Shown here: in pieces, positions 27,527 to 37,319 of the stretch
Numbering within the stretch: the first letter of the stretch is position 1
How the letters are laid out: every line of letters begins with the position of its first letter
Assembly (NCBI RefSeq): GCF_001650915.1
Contig: NZ_LXYO01000033.1
Span: 174,117-238,116, forward strand
Reading direction: 5' to 3'
Source of the DNA: Marinobacter sp. EhC06
Lineage (GTDB): Bacteria > Pseudomonadota > Gammaproteobacteria > Pseudomonadales > Oleiphilaceae
DNA: 64,000 bases
Position numbers and translations under genes: made by a program
Notes under the pieces: model-generated
What the model was told of the DNA's origin: nothing
Seen by the model: only the letters and a program-made list of their open reading frames with translations
Databases searched by the model: none

Positions 27527-28732
27527 TCACCAGATAATCGCAATATCATCCCGCTGGATATTAACGATGCCGCTAAGCTGCGGTATGGTGCCGCGACTGA
27601 AGTGCGGCTGTACCTTATCGAGCGTTACTGCAACTCCGCTGTCCTGCAGTTCCGGCGAATCCTCAGGCGCTTCGAGATACCGCTTGCTCCGGTAAAGTTT
27701 CAGCTCGTCGCCCGGCCGAAGCCCCGCTGTGGCACCGGATTCCAGCGTCACCCCGTGGCCGTCCACCCGCGCAATCCTGGTAATGAAGGGCTGGCACGCC
27801 AGCGCCTCGGTCACAGCCACCGCCATATCCCCGATAACGCCATCGACTGACTGACCATAGGCGGTCTTCTGGAAACCCGCCGAACCGAAACCTGCCGAGC
27901 TGCCGGGCCCGGCATCCCAGTCTGCCGCCGTGGCGAACCGCTGCCGGTAGACAGGAGCACCACTGAATCCATCAAAGATAATGAGATCCGCCGCAAACCG
28001 ACGCCGTTGATCCACTACTCCAATACCCCGTTGCATCCGGTCCAGTACGGAAGTGCCCCACGCAGAGGGGTCTGCAACGCCAAGATCCCGAATAACCCCG
28101 GTTACCACGAATTGCACACCCATTTCCCGGGCCAGTTCGAGTACATTGCTCAACCGATTATCGCCCTGCTGCACCGTGGGGGCGTTCAAAAGGTCGGTAA
28201 ACATCCGGGAAGTGGTCGCTCCGAATACCTGCAACCCGCCCTCGGCAACCAAACGCTGCTGAAGCTGTTGCGGCAAGATTTCGCCGGCATCATCGATACG
28301 TCCTACCCTGGCCTGATCCGGATAGAGCATCGGGAACCCGGTCACGGCTACACGCTTTTTCAATCGTCCTGCTTCTCCGGTACCACACTGGCTCCGGCTC
28401 TGACTGATGTCGCCGCGGACAATGACTCTCAAGAGGTTGCCACTCTGGTATTCATCGATAATCCGCACGTTCCGCGCCCTGGCGCTTGACGCCAGATCCA
28501 TCCTGGACTCGGTGATAACGCCGTTTTCCATAGTGTCGTGCGTGCTTACCCGGGCCTCGTACTGCAGGGAAAGATCGCGGATCGCGGCCTTGCGGGCTTC
28601 AGCCCGGGCGGCTTCCAGATCTCCGTTGTGGATATTGGCATGGCCCACACCCTCCAGAACAACGGCATGGGCGCCGGAAACCAGAACAAGGGCCAGAGCC
28701 CCGAGCACCACCAGTGACAGCAAGCGTTTCAT
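27527..28732 (-). CDS. flgT: Flagellar assembly protein FlgT
   Basis: Start at the ATG at 28732 (MKRLLSLVVLG); a TTG three codons upstream is possible. 401 residues with a signal peptide cleaved after SGAHA. The layout fits FlgT: an N-terminal domain (LEGVGHANIHNGDLEAARAEARKAAIRDL), a central domain with KKRVAVTGFPM, and a C-terminal SH3-like domain (GATAGLRPGDELKLYR). In Vibrio FlgT forms the H-ring around the basal body of the sodium-driven polar motor. It follows flgP in an operon. Confidence 0.85.
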   Translation of the reverse strand: MKRLLSLVVLGALALVLVSGAHAVVLEGVGHANIHNGDLEAARAEARKAAIRDLSLQYEARVSTHDTMENGVITESRMDLASSARARNVRIIDEYQSGNLLRVIVRGDISQSRSQCGTGEAGRLKKRVAVTGFPMLYPDQARVGRIDDAGEILPQQLQQRLVAEGGLQVFGATTSRMFTDLLNAPTVQQGDNRLSNVLELAREMGVQFVVTGVIRDLGVADPSAWGTSVLDRMQRGIGVVDQRRRFAADLIIFDGFSGAPVYRQRFATAADWDAGPGSSAGFGSAGFQKTAYGQSVDGVIGDMAVAVTEALACQPFITRIARVDGHGVTLESGATAGLRPGDELKLYRSKRYLEAPEDSPELQDSGVAVTLDKVQPHFSRGTIPQLSGIVNIQRDDIAIIW

Positions 28733-28750
28733 AGCTCTCAATACTCTCGA

Positions 28751-29299
28751 TCAATCAAGGTAATACAGGGAATCCACGCCCTTGCTCTGAACGTCCCCTA
28801 TGCTGTCATTTTCCTGCGGCATTGGGATCGGGCAGAGATCCTGCACCTGGTCATCAGCGACCTCGGCCACACAGGCCCGGAAACGTGGCTCAAGCTTCAG
28901 TTCCATCACCGTCTCGAACACGCCGTCGCTGTGCTCGTTTACTGCCACCAACTTGGCGCCGCGAATGTAACTATCGACGTAGGTTCTGAACATGTCATTG
29001 CGCAAAACAAAGTCATTAACCGTGGAACTGCCATAGACCACGGTGCCGTAAACCCGTTCAACCAGGTTCCGGTAGGCATCCAGCTGGGAGGCACGCCGAG
29101 CCATGAGGCGCTTGCGGGTATTTGAACGATCGGCCGCAACATCCTCGTAGGTACCAAGGCCACTCACCCGAACTGTGATTGGCTCCAGCTCGGTATCCGG
29201 ACGGGACTGACTGCCGTTATCACCCTGGTAACTGCCAACCGGCGCACAGGCAGCCACCGTTATTGCCAGCAGAGGCATGAGTATCCAGCGAAGGTTCAT
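28751..29299 (-). CDS. flgP: Flagellar outer-membrane lipoprotein FlgP (LPP20 family)
   Basis: 182 residues with a lipoprotein signal: MNLRWILMPLLAITVAAC, where the lipobox cysteine is residue 18. The mature part has the LPP20 pattern RLMARRASQLDAYRNLVERVYG (about 66-87). FlgP makes a disc at the outer-membrane end of the flagellar basal body and works with FlgT. 18 bp separate it from flgT, so one operon. Confidence 0.85.
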   Translation of the reverse strand: MNLRWILMPLLAITVAACAPVGSYQGDNGSQSRPDTELEPITVRVSGLGTYEDVAADRSNTRKRLMARRASQLDAYRNLVERVYGTVVYGSSTVNDFVLRNDMFRTYVDSYIRGAKLVAVNEHSDGVFETVMELKLEPRFRACVAEVADDQVQDLCPIPMPQENDSIGDVQSKGVDSLYYLD

Positions 29300-29335
29300 T
29301 GCGTGTCTCCAGAAAACATCATTTCCGTCTTTCCA

Positions 29336-29351
29336 TGAAAGAATTACGCCA
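29336..29351 (-). promoter_or_regulatory. Candidate sigma-54 promoter of flgPT
   Basis: On the minus strand TGGCGTAATTCTTTCA resembles TGGCAYR-N4-TTGCW, with two mismatches. It would place the start about 25 bp upstream of the flgP ATG. Polar-flagellum middle genes are commonly RpoN-dependent. Confidence 0.4.
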
Positions 29352-29547
29352 GTTTTTCTAAGCCACTGATATTCCGATCAACAATGCCCAGCCGGATCTT
29401 TCTGATATCGGTATGCGGCAAAAAACTGCCTCTGTTTACACATCAAAAACAAACCGTTACCCCATGCGTCATGTACCGGCAAACGTTCTGCATTAACCTT
29501 TCAGCTACGTAATACCTATTTTGCCTTTTTAAACAACAGGATTCTTC

Positions 29548-30831
29548 ATGACCGGACATCGTCTGACCAAACTTTCTGTCGCCATTGGCCTTTCCATTGC
29601 CACTTCCTCTGCCTTGGCCAGCCCACAGTCTTTTATGTCTGCCCGCTCTTTCGGCATGGGCGGCACCGGGGTTGCTGTTGCAGCGCCATCTGACGCCCCT
29701 GCGGAAAACCCGGCCATGATGGCTGCGGATCATCATAGCTGGAACGACGATTTCGGGCTTACGCTGCCTTCCGTGAATGTACGGGCAGCGGACGAAGAGG
29801 AAACCATTGATCAGGTCGACGACATCCAGGACGCTATTGACCGCTTCGACCAGATTGATCGGACCAGCAACCCGGAAGATGCTCAGGCAATTGCCGGGGA
29901 CCTACTTGAGAGACTTGATGCTTTCGACGGAGACACCTTGAGGGCAAACCTTGGCCTCGGAGTCGGTTTCGCTGTGCCGAGCAAGAAACTCTCGGTAGGA
30001 TTTTTCACGACCGGAAATCTGACGGCGACTGTCCGCGGCGAGCTTGATGAAAATGACCGCCAAACCTTGCAAGACATCGTGGACCTGGATCCGAACAATC
30101 CTGCCGACCTTGCAGAACTGCAGGCCGCGAACCTGGATGAGGACCTTGACTCCCGCGGTCGAATTCTCGCATCGGGCATTGTTGAGGCGGGTATTAGCCT
30201 GGCGCATTCACTAAAATTGAACAACGGCAACGAACTTCAACTGGGCGTTTCTCCCAAATACGTTGAGCTGCGAACGTTTCAATACACCGAAACTGTTTCT
30301 GGCTTTGAGGATGACGAATTCGACGGCGACCAGTACCAGACCGACAAGAGCGGCTTTAACCTGGATATCGGTGCAGCTTACGCATTTGGCGATGAGAAAC
30401 AGTGGAATGCGGGCATCGTAGTCAAAAACCTCATTCCCATGGAGCTGGACTCTGCCGCCAGCCGCCCGGAGCTCGGAGAAGAAGTCCGGACGCTGGAACT
30501 CAACCCCATGGCAACGGCCGGTATTGCCCACAAGAGCGAGTATCATGTGGTCACCGCGGAAATTGACCTGACCAAGAAAGAAGCCTTCGGCTTTGAGGAC
30601 GACACTCAGTGGGCAGCCCTCGGCGCCGAATTCGATGCCTTCCGTTACGCTCAGCTGCGATTCGGTGTTCGCCATAACCTGGCCAGCAACGAAGACAACG
30701 ACGGCATTGAAGAGAAAACCCAGTTCACCGCCGGTCTTGGCCTGAACATCGTCGGCGTCCGCCTGGATCTCGGCGCGCTATACAGCGATGCCGATGTCGG
30801 TGCGGCTCTGGAGCTTGGCACCGCGTTCTGA
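29548..30831 (+). CDS. TraF_2-family outer-membrane beta-barrel protein
   Basis: 427 residues with a signal peptide (cleavage after SSALA). SFGMGGTGVAVAAPSDAPAENPAM at about 34-57 is the hallmark of the TraF_2/PF13729 group, annotated as 'conjugal transfer protein TraF' though most members are in chromosomes without transfer genes. An acidic helical insert (about 75-130) is followed by alternating strands and a C-terminal phenylalanine, as in outer-membrane barrels (LGALYSDADVGAALELGTAF). Function unknown; relation to FadL-like barrels is possible. Monocistronic, with a terminator after it. Confidence 0.75.
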   Translation: MTGHRLTKLSVAIGLSIATSSALASPQSFMSARSFGMGGTGVAVAAPSDAPAENPAMMAADHHSWNDDFGLTLPSVNVRAADEEETIDQVDDIQDAIDRFDQIDRTSNPEDAQAIAGDLLERLDAFDGDTLRANLGLGVGFAVPSKKLSVGFFTTGNLTATVRGELDENDRQTLQDIVDLDPNNPADLAELQAANLDEDLDSRGRILASGIVEAGISLAHSLKLNNGNELQLGVSPKYVELRTFQYTETVSGFEDDEFDGDQYQTDKSGFNLDIGAAYAFGDEKQWNAGIVVKNLIPMELDSAASRPELGEEVRTLELNPMATAGIAHKSEYHVVTAEIDLTKKEAFGFEDDTQWAALGAEFDAFRYAQLRFGVRHNLASNEDNDGIEEKTQFTAGLGLNIVGVRLDLGALYSDADVGAALELGTAF

Positions 30832-30845
30832 CGAAGAGCTGAAAG

Positions 30846-30876
30846 TGGGGTCAGATGAAGATTTCATCTGACCCCA
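30846..30876. repeat. Perfect 14-bp hairpin with GGGGTCAGATGAA arms
   Basis: TGGGGTCAGATGAA (30846-30859), loop GAT, TTCATCTGACCCCA (30863-30876). Arms of this kind recur as REP-like units in gammaproteobacteria, often linked to RAYT transposases (established pattern); only one copy is seen here. Confidence 0.8.
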
Positions 30877-30886
30877 ACCCCCGATC

Positions 30887-30921
30887 AAAGCCCGCCCGGG
30901 CGATTCCGGGCGGGCTTTTTT
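30887..30921 (+). terminator. Rho-independent terminator of the TraF_2 gene
   Basis: GCCCGCCCGG (30890-30899) pairs with CCGGGCGGGC (30906-30915), followed by six T. Confidence 0.9.
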
Positions 30922-31007
30922 ATGGCGAACTGCGTCAGAGGTTTGCCTGCCCTGCCCGGGAAACGGATAATCCATCGACACACTCTCCGAAAGGAATCAG
31001 ACATTTC

Positions 31008-32129
31008 ATGCAGGCCTATCTGGTTGGCGGTGCTGTTCGTGACGAATTACTCGGCCTTGAGGTCAAGGACCGGGACTGGGTGGTGGTCGGTGCAACCCCC
31101 GGGGAAATGCTTGCCAACGGATTCAAGCAGGTGGGCGCGGACTTCCCCGTTTTTCTGCACCCCCGAACCCGGGAAGAATATGCCCTGGCTCGTACCGAGA
31201 GGAAACAGGGGCGTGGCTACCACGGCTTCACTGTTTACAGCGCGCCCGACGTCACCCTTGAGCAGGATCTGAAGCGCCGGGACCTGACCATCAATGCGAT
31301 GGCAAAAGCTGAAGACGGCGATCTGGTAGACCCCTTTGAAGGCCGCAGAGACATAGAAGATCGCAAGCTCCGCCATGTCTCGGAAGCTTTTGCGGAGGAC
31401 CCCCTGAGAATTCTGCGCACCGCCCGGTTTGCAGCCCGCTTTCAGCCGCTGGGATTTACCGTGTGCGACCAGACCATGGCCCTGATGAAGCGCATGGTGG
31501 ATAGCGGAGAAGTGAACGAACTGGTGCCCGAACGGGTCTGGCAGGAATTCCAGCGGGCGCTGCATGAACAGGCGCCCCAGGCCTTTTTCGAAGTTCTCCG
31601 TGACTGCGGCGCCCTTGAGGTTCTTATTCCGGAATTGGCACCATCAAAGGTATTCCAACTCGCGATGGCGGCACTTGGCTGCGTCCACGACCAATTCGAC
31701 GCCGAGACGGAAGAACGTTTTGCGGCACTCCTGTCCCCCCTGGATGACTCTGTTGCGCTGGCTCGGACCAAAGCGTTGAAAGCCCCCAATGACTGCCAGA
31801 ACCTGGTGCGACTGGTTACTGCCTTTACGCCGCAGATCCGGAACATCGATCCGCAGTACCCTGAAGCCGAAGTCCTGCTGGACCTGCTGGATCAGGCGGA
31901 TTTCTGGCGCCGCCCGGACCGTTTTTCGCAACTGCTGAACGTGCTCGAATGCGCCCTGCCCAGCGATTCCGGCCCACTAAACCTGCTTCGAACCGCGTCG
32001 GAAGCGGCTACCGGCGTTGACCCGAAAGCCCTCCTGGCGCAAGGCTACAAAGGCAAGGAACTGGGCAGCGCGATCCGCACTGAACGCCTGAAACGCATCG
32101 GCGACGCCGTCGCCCCGACCAACCACTGA
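31008..32129 (+). CDS. cca: CCA-adding tRNA nucleotidyltransferase
   Basis: Start at 31008 (MQAYLVGGAVRDELLG); 373 residues. The class II nucleotidyltransferase motif GGAVRD is at 7-12 and the metal-binding DRD at 21-23. RRDLTINAMA and the flexible-loop/B-motif DPLRILRTARFAARF follow. E. coli Cca is about 412 residues with a C-terminal HD phosphohydrolase domain; here no HD motif is seen, so it probably adds and repairs CCA ends without the phosphatase activities. It forms a tight pair with the pteridine reductase 9 bp downstream. Confidence 0.92.
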   Translation: MQAYLVGGAVRDELLGLEVKDRDWVVVGATPGEMLANGFKQVGADFPVFLHPRTREEYALARTERKQGRGYHGFTVYSAPDVTLEQDLKRRDLTINAMAKAEDGDLVDPFEGRRDIEDRKLRHVSEAFAEDPLRILRTARFAARFQPLGFTVCDQTMALMKRMVDSGEVNELVPERVWQEFQRALHEQAPQAFFEVLRDCGALEVLIPELAPSKVFQLAMAALGCVHDQFDAETEERFAALLSPLDDSVALARTKALKAPNDCQNLVRLVTAFTPQIRNIDPQYPEAEVLLDLLDQADFWRRPDRFSQLLNVLECALPSDSGPLNLLRTASEAATGVDPKALLAQGYKGKELGSAIRTERLKRIGDAVAPTNH

Positions 32130-32138
32130 GGAGCCACC

Positions 32139-32885
32139 ATGCCGTCCACAACGCCCGTTGCCCTGGTCACCGGCGCAGCCCACCGTCTTGGCGCACAGAC
32201 TGCCCGGATACTGCACGAAAGAGGCTGGAATCTGGTGATTCACTACCGGAACCGGGAAGAGCAGGCGAACTCACTGATTGCGCAGATGAACCGACAACGG
32301 CCAGACTCCGCCCGCGCCCTCCAGGCGGATCTGAGCCAGACAGCTGACGTCTACCGGCTGGCCAGTGACGCCGTCGCACACTGGGGCCGACTGGACACAC
32401 TGGTGAACAATGCGTCGGTGTTCTACCCCACCCCGACAGCGGACGCCACCGAAGACGACTGGAACACCATCCTGAACACCAACCTCAGGGCCCCATTCTT
32501 TCTGCTTCAGGCGTGTCTGGCCGAACTGCGGCGAAACCAGGGCAGCGTGGTTAATATGATCGATATTTACAGCGAAAGGCCCATCGATGACCACCCGCTT
32601 TACTGCGCCAGCAAGGCCGGTCTGGCCGCCCTGACACGCTCCTGGGCAAAAGATCTGGCGCCGGACGTGCGGGTGAACGGCGTATCGCCGGGTGCAATCC
32701 TCTGGCCAGAGGGCGAAGCCGAGATGGATCAATCCGCGCAGCAGGCAATTCTCCAAAAGACCCCACTGGCCCGCACCGGCAAACCCGATGATATCGCCGA
32801 AACCATTGCGTTCCTGATCTGCGATGCGCCGTTCATCACCGGTCAGATCATCTCTGTTGATGGCGGCCGAAGCCTGAATATGTAG
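32139..32885 (+). CDS. folM: Pteridine reductase, FolM-like short-chain dehydrogenase
   Basis: 248 residues. The dinucleotide motif is TGAAHRLG (about 11-18) with the arginine typical of PTR1/FolM instead of TGxxxGxG; NNAS at about 90 and the catalytic YxxxK in LYCASKAG. The usual catalytic serine is replaced by aspartate (MIDIYSERP), another PTR1 mark. These enzymes reduce dihydro-monapterin or dihydrobiopterin, or dihydrofolate weakly. Follows cca. Confidence 0.82.
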   Translation: MPSTTPVALVTGAAHRLGAQTARILHERGWNLVIHYRNREEQANSLIAQMNRQRPDSARALQADLSQTADVYRLASDAVAHWGRLDTLVNNASVFYPTPTADATEDDWNTILNTNLRAPFFLLQACLAELRRNQGSVVNMIDIYSERPIDDHPLYCASKAGLAALTRSWAKDLAPDVRVNGVSPGAILWPEGEAEMDQSAQQAILQKTPLARTGKPDDIAETIAFLICDAPFITGQIISVDGGRSLNM

Positions 32886-33010
32886 CACACTCTGCTCACT
32901 CAAAGCCTGCTCTTTGGCCGGGCGCCGCTTTCCGGATACAATGCCGGCAGTTTTCAATCCTGCACGCGTCGGCCCCAGTCCCGCGCGCGCCACTGATCCG
33001 GAGAATTCCC

Positions 33011-34189
33011 ATGCGTGATGTCGTTATTGTTGCCGCCCGCCGTACAGCCATTGGAACCTTTGGCGGAGGCCTCTCCAGCCTGAGCGCAGACCAGCTGGGA
33101 ACTGCCGTCATCAAGGCACTAATGGAAGAAACCGGTGTCGCCGGCGACCAGATCAACGAGGTGGTGCTGGGTCAGGTTCTTACCGCCGGTTGTGGTCAAA
33201 ACCCGGCTCGCCAGTCTGCCATCAACGCCGGCATTCCGGCGTCGGTGCCCGCCATGACCATCAACAAGGTCTGCGGCTCAGGGCTGAAAGCGGTGCACAT
33301 GGCGGTACAGGCCATCCGCTGCGGTGATGCCGAGATGATGATTGCCGGCGGCCAGGAGAGCATGAGCCAGGCGCCCCACGTGCTGCCCAACAGCCGCAAC
33401 GGCCAGCGGATGGGTAACTGGTCCATGGTGGACACCATGATCAAGGACGGCCTGTGGGATGCCTTCAACGATTACCACATGGGCATTACTGCCGAGAACA
33501 TCGTCGAGAAATACGGCATCAGCCGTGAAGAGCAGGACGAATTTGCCGCCGCATCCCAACAGAAGGCCGCCGCCGCTCGCGAGGCCGGTTACTTCGATAG
33601 CCAGATTGTCCCGGTCTCCATTCCCCAGCGTAAGGGCGACCCGATTGTTGTCGACCGCGATGAAGGCCCCCGCGACGGCGTCACTGCCGAGGGGCTGGGC
33701 AAGCTACGGGCGGCCTTCAAGAAGGACGGCACCGTCACCGCCGGCAACGCCTCATCCCTGAACGATGGCGCCGCTGCCGTGATGGTCTGCAGTGCCGAGA
33801 AGGCCAAAGAGCTGGGACTGACCCCGATCGCGACCATCAAGGCTCATGCCAACGCCGGCGTGGACCCGACCATCATGGGAACCGGCCCGATTCCTGCCAG
33901 CCAGCGCTGCCTGAAATTGGCCGGCTGGAGCACGGATGATCTGGACCTGGTGGAAGCCAACGAAGCCTTCGCCGCCCAGGCCATTTCCGTGAATCGCGAC
34001 ATGGGCTGGGACACCGGCAAGGTAAACGTGAACGGCGGCGCCATTGCCCTGGGCCACCCCATTGGCGCATCCGGCTGCCGCATTCTGGTCTCCCTGCTGC
34101 ATGAAATGGTTCGCCGTGATGTTCACAAGGGCCTGGCCACACTGTGCATCGGTGGCGGCATGGGCGTTGCCCTGGCTGTCGAGCGCTGA
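33011..34189 (+). CDS. Acetyl-CoA C-acetyltransferase (biosynthetic-type thiolase)
   Basis: 392 residues, the standard thiolase length. Acyl-forming C88 in [12 protein letters not shown], the histidine in [12 protein letters not shown], and the proton-donor cysteine in [14 protein letters not shown] near the end. It has the pentapeptide-rich loop [20 protein letters not shown] of PhaA/AtoB-type enzymes. It condenses two acetyl-CoA or cleaves acetoacetyl-CoA. No phaB or phaC neighbours, so a polyhydroxybutyrate role cannot be claimed from context. Confidence 0.93.
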   Translation: MRDVVIVAARRTAIGTFGGGLSSLSADQLGTAVIKALMEETGVAGDQINEVVLGQVLTAGCGQNPARQSAINAGIPASVPAMTINKVCGSGLKAVHMAVQAIRCGDAEMMIAGGQESMSQAPHVLPNSRNGQRMGNWSMVDTMIKDGLWDAFNDYHMGITAENIVEKYGISREEQDEFAAASQQKAAAAREAGYFDSQIVPVSIPQRKGDPIVVDRDEGPRDGVTAEGLGKLRAAFKKDGTVTAGNASSLNDGAAAVMVCSAEKAKELGLTPIATIKAHANAGVDPTIMGTGPIPASQRCLKLAGWSTDDLDLVEANEAFAAQAISVNRDMGWDTGKVNVNGGAIALGHPIGASGCRILVSLLHEMVRRDVHKGLATLCIGGGMGVALAVER

Positions 34190-34194
34190 GCTTC

Positions 34195-34659
34195 ATGCTC
34201 CACGTTGTGCTGTACGAGCCGGAGATACCGCCAAATACCGGCAATATCATTCGGCTGTGCGCCAACACCGGCTGCCAGCTGCATCTGATTGAACCGCTGG
34301 GGTTTAATCTGGAGGACAAACAGATGCGGCGGGCCGGGCTGGATTACAGCGAGTACGCCTCGGTGAAGATCCACAGGAACTACCAGGACTTCCTCGCCAG
34401 CGAGCAGCCCGGACGCCTGTTCGGGCTGACCACCAAAGGCAGCACCCACTACCATCAAGTGGACTATCAGGATGGCGACTACCTGATGTTCGGTCCGGAA
34501 ACCCGCGGCCTTCCCGCTGATGTCCGTGAGGGTTTGGTGCCCGAGCACCGACTGCGGGTTCCCATGCAACCGGAAAGCCGCAGCCTGAATCTTTCCAACA
34601 CCGCCGCCCTGGTGGTTTACGAGGCCTGGCGGCAGCTGGGTTTCAAGGGCGCTGTATAA
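34195..34659 (+). CDS. trmL: tRNA (cytidine/uridine(34)-2'-O)-methyltransferase TrmL
   Basis: Start at 34195 ([18 protein letters not shown]), 5 bp after the thiolase stop; 154 residues, as E. coli TrmL. SPOUT fold: [13 protein letters not shown] at 14-26, FGPETRGLP near 100-108, and the knot motif [27 protein letters not shown] near 123-149. It methylates the wobble ribose of tRNA-Leu. Its last 43 bases overlap the end of the convergent hmuV. Confidence 0.94.
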   Translation: MLHVVLYEPEIPPNTGNIIRLCANTGCQLHLIEPLGFNLEDKQMRRAGLDYSEYASVKIHRNYQDFLASEQPGRLFGLTTKGSTHYHQVDYQDGDYLMFGPETRGLPADVREGLVPEHRLRVPMQPESRSLNLSNTAALVVYEAWRQLGFKGAV

Positions 34660-35438
34660 GCGCCCGAGGGCCCTCTGCGCCGTGGCACCACCATCGGGTA
34701 GCCTTCCTCCAGCTCGACCACTCTCGCGGTGAAGCCGTAGACGGCTTCCAGCAGTTCAGGCGTAAGTACCTCCCGCGCCGAGCCTTCGTGGACAAGTCGG
34801 CCGGCCTTCATCACCAACAGGCGATCGGCAAACTGGGCCGCCAGGTTCAGATCGTGCACAACCGCCAGAACTGCCATGTCCTCGGCCTTGGCCAGGCGGC
34901 GCACCAGATCCAGCACCATCTGCTGATGCGCCGGGTCCAGGGCGGATGTGCACTCGTCCAGCAGCAACAATCTGTCGCCCGGGCTGTCGATGATCTGGGC
35001 CAACACCCGCGCCAGCTGTAACCGCTGCTGCTCACCTCCGGACAAACCCGGCACCAGTCTGTGCCTCAGGTGACCGATATCCAGCTCGTTCATCAGCTTA
35101 TCGACCACCAGGTCGCTTCTGTCTGACGCCATTTTAGGCCGCCCCAGCTGTACGACCTCCTCGACCGTCAGCGGGAAATTCACCTCCACTCGCTGGGGCA
35201 TTACCGCACGCTGACGGGCCAGCCGCTGCGGGCGCCATTGCCCGAGTTCCCGCCCGGAAAAGGTCACGCTGCCGCCGTAGGGGAGATCGCCGCTGATCGC
35301 CTTGAGCAAAGTCGACTTGCCAGCGCCGTTCGGCCCCAGGAGCATCAACAGCTCCCCTGCCTTCAGGTGGCAATCAATGCCATCGACAATCCGGGAACGC
35401 TCCAGGGAAACACTGACGTTGTTAACGGAAAGAACCAT
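34617..35438 (-). CDS. hmuV: Heme ABC transporter ATP-binding protein HmuV
   Basis: 273 residues. Walker [10 protein letters not shown] (about 34-42), signature [17 protein letters not shown] (about 136-152) and Walker [14 protein letters not shown]. It lacks an N-terminal membrane part and follows HmuU as in BtuCD-type importers. The C-terminal tail ([23 protein letters not shown]) is basic and extends into the convergent trmL gene. Powers heme import across the inner membrane. Confidence 0.93.
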   Translation of the reverse strand: MVLSVNNVSVSLERSRIVDGIDCHLKAGELLMLLGPNGAGKSTLLKAISGDLPYGGSVTFSGRELGQWRPQRLARQRAVMPQRVEVNFPLTVEEVVQLGRPKMASDRSDLVVDKLMNELDIGHLRHRLVPGLSGGEQQRLQLARVLAQIIDSPGDRLLLLDECTSALDPAHQQMVLDLVRRLAKAEDMAVLAVVHDLNLAAQFADRLLVMKAGRLVHEGSAREVLTPELLEAVYGFTARVVELEEGYPMVVPRRRGPSGAYTAPLKPSCRQAS

Positions 35439-36475
35439 CAGATCACCTTTGTTCTCAACAGAAGCGCCAGGAAGAAGGGACCGCCGATCAGTGCCATCAT
35501 CAGGCCAATAGGCAGTTCTGCCGGCGCTACCACCACCCTTGCCAGGGAATCCGCGGCCACCAGAAGTGTGCCGCCCACAAGGGCACTGAGCGGCAACACC
35601 ACCCGGTGACTGGCACCAAGCAACTGGCGCACGAGGTGGGGCACCACCAGGCCGACAAACCCGATCAGTCCACTGACCGCAACAGCAGCTCCCACTCCAA
35701 GGCCAACCACCAGGATCGCGGCCTTCTTGACGGTATCGGTGCGATATCCCAGGTGCCCGACCACGGATTCTCCCAGCAGAAACGCATCCAGCGGACGGGC
35801 CAGCCAGGGGGCGGCCAGTAACGCCAACAGCATGAACGGAGCCCCAACCAGCAGATCGTCCCAGCCGGCGTGGCCGAGGCTGCCCATGGTCCAGAAGGTC
35901 AGCGAGCGCAGCTCTTCGTCGTTTGCATAGAAGGTCAGCAACCCGGTGGCAGCGCCAGCCACGGCGTTAATCGCAATACCGGCGAGCAACAGGGTTGCCA
36001 CGGCGGTCTGTCCCGATCGATTGGCAACGCGCCAGGCCAGCAGCACCGTGCCACTGCCGCCGAGAAAGGCGGCGATGGGCAAAGCCCATTCGCCGGTCAT
36101 GGCCAGCCAGCCACCCAGCCAGGTATTACCCAGCACGATCACCGCAATGGCAGCCAGGGAGGCACCGGCGGACACCCCGATCAGCCCCGGGTCGGCCAGA
36201 GGGTTGCGAAACAGTCCCTGCAACAGGGCCCCCGAGACTGCCAGCACCGCTCCGACCAGAAAGCCGAGCAGGAATCTCGGCATTCGGACTTCCAGCAGCA
36301 CCATCGAAGCCACCGGATCGCTCGCTTCCCGGCCAATGATCACGCTCAGGATATCCCCAAGTGCCAGCGGGTAAGCGCCACTGGCAATAGACACCAGAGC
36401 AACAGACGCAGCGGCCAATAACGCGACCACCAGTGACGGTGCAAAACCTAAACGGCCCGCAGCATCACGAATCAT
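35438..36475 (-). CDS. hmuU: Heme ABC transporter permease HmuU (FecCD family)
   Basis: 345 residues, about ten transmembrane helices of the BtuC/FecCD type. Conserved blocks: RMPRFLLGFLVGAVLAVSGALLQGLFRNPLADPGLIG (about 59-95; the FecCD signature) and GLIGFVGLVVPHLVRQLLG near 270. Start and stop codons overlap those of hmuT and hmuV, so the three are translationally coupled. Confidence 0.93.
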   Translation of the reverse strand: MIRDAAGRLGFAPSLVVALLAAASVALVSIASGAYPLALGDILSVIIGREASDPVASMVLLEVRMPRFLLGFLVGAVLAVSGALLQGLFRNPLADPGLIGVSAGASLAAIAVIVLGNTWLGGWLAMTGEWALPIAAFLGGSGTVLLAWRVANRSGQTAVATLLLAGIAINAVAGAATGLLTFYANDEELRSLTFWTMGSLGHAGWDDLLVGAPFMLLALLAAPWLARPLDAFLLGESVVGHLGYRTDTVKKAAILVVGLGVGAAVAVSGLIGFVGLVVPHLVRQLLGASHRVVLPLSALVGGTLLVAADSLARVVVAPAELPIGLMMALIGGPFFLALLLRTKVI

Positions 36476-37319
36476 TGGCTGTCACGTTCGAAGGTACAGG
36501 TAAGACTTCGTTTACCGCAGCCATGGCATCGGGCAGCCGCGGGCCGAAACCCAGCAGCATCATGCCGTCTGCCACCAGCCGGTGCCCGCTCTGCCAGGCG
36601 TCGAGTCGCTCCACCTCCGGCCAGGAACCGATTGTGAACTGGCCCGGCGTGGATTCAGCAATCACAATGGCATCCGGCCGGGAAGCCAGAATGGCTTCCC
36701 GGTTAGCCGGCTTATAGCCCTGGATCCCGGACGCGGCATTGATCGCGCCGACAGCATCCAGCAAGGCTGAAGCGGAGGTTCCTTCCCCCGCCAGCATCAC
36801 GGAGTGATTTCCGGCAGCGAGAATGAACAGCACCGTCGGCGGGTTTCCACGGGTTGCTGATGCCCGCTGAATACGGTTGATCTTCGACCGGAGCTCGGAG
36901 GCCAGGACTTCTGCTTTTTCCTCCTCACCAAGTAATCCACCCACAGTCACAATCCGCTCCAGCGCAGCCTCCGGCGTCCGTGCCGAAGGCAGTTTTTCAA
37001 CCTGAACACCGGCCCTGGCCAAGCGCTCCAGATTCTCTGCGGGTGCGGCCTGCTCGGAGGTAATCAGCAGATCCGGCTTGAGGGCCAGCACTCCCTCAAA
37101 AGGCAACGCCCGCAGGTAGCCAATTTTGGGCAGAGACTCGGTCTGTTCCGGATACCCGCTGGTGGTGTCCACACCTACCAGCAACGACTCCAGGCCCAGC
37201 CGGTATACAATCTCGGTGATCGCTCCGTCAGCGGTCACAACCCGCGGCGAATCCCCCGCCTGGGCAGAAGCCCCGAACGCGGTAGCCAACAAGAGCCACA
37301 CAAGAACCCTGGATATCAT
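36465..37319 (-). CDS. hmuT: Periplasmic heme-binding protein HmuT
   Basis: 284 residues with a signal peptide (MISRVLVWLLLATAFGASAQA). Cluster A-III binding protein: RVVTADGAITEIVYRLGLESLLVGVDTTS near the N-terminus and a long linking helix (about 145-165). It captures heme in the periplasm and presents it to HmuUV. It overlaps hmuU by 11 bp and hmuS by 4 bp. Confidence 0.9.
   Translation of the reverse strand: MISRVLVWLLLATAFGASAQAGDSPRVVTADGAITEIVYRLGLESLLVGVDTTSGYPEQTESLPKIGYLRALPFEGVLALKPDLLITSEQAAPAENLERLARAGVQVEKLPSARTPEAALERIVTVGGLLGEEEKAEVLASELRSKINRIQRASATRGNPPTVLFILAAGNHSVMLAGEGTSASALLDAVGAINAASGIQGYKPANREAILASRPDAIVIAESTPGQFTIGSWPEVERLDAWQSGHRLVADGMMLLGFGPRLPDAMAAVNEVLPVPSNVTANDS

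Noticed and set aside
29548..30831. Evidence for a conjugative system from the name TraF
   Set aside because: The TraF_2 family name is historical; no other transfer gene is nearby and the protein is a barrel-type outer-membrane protein.
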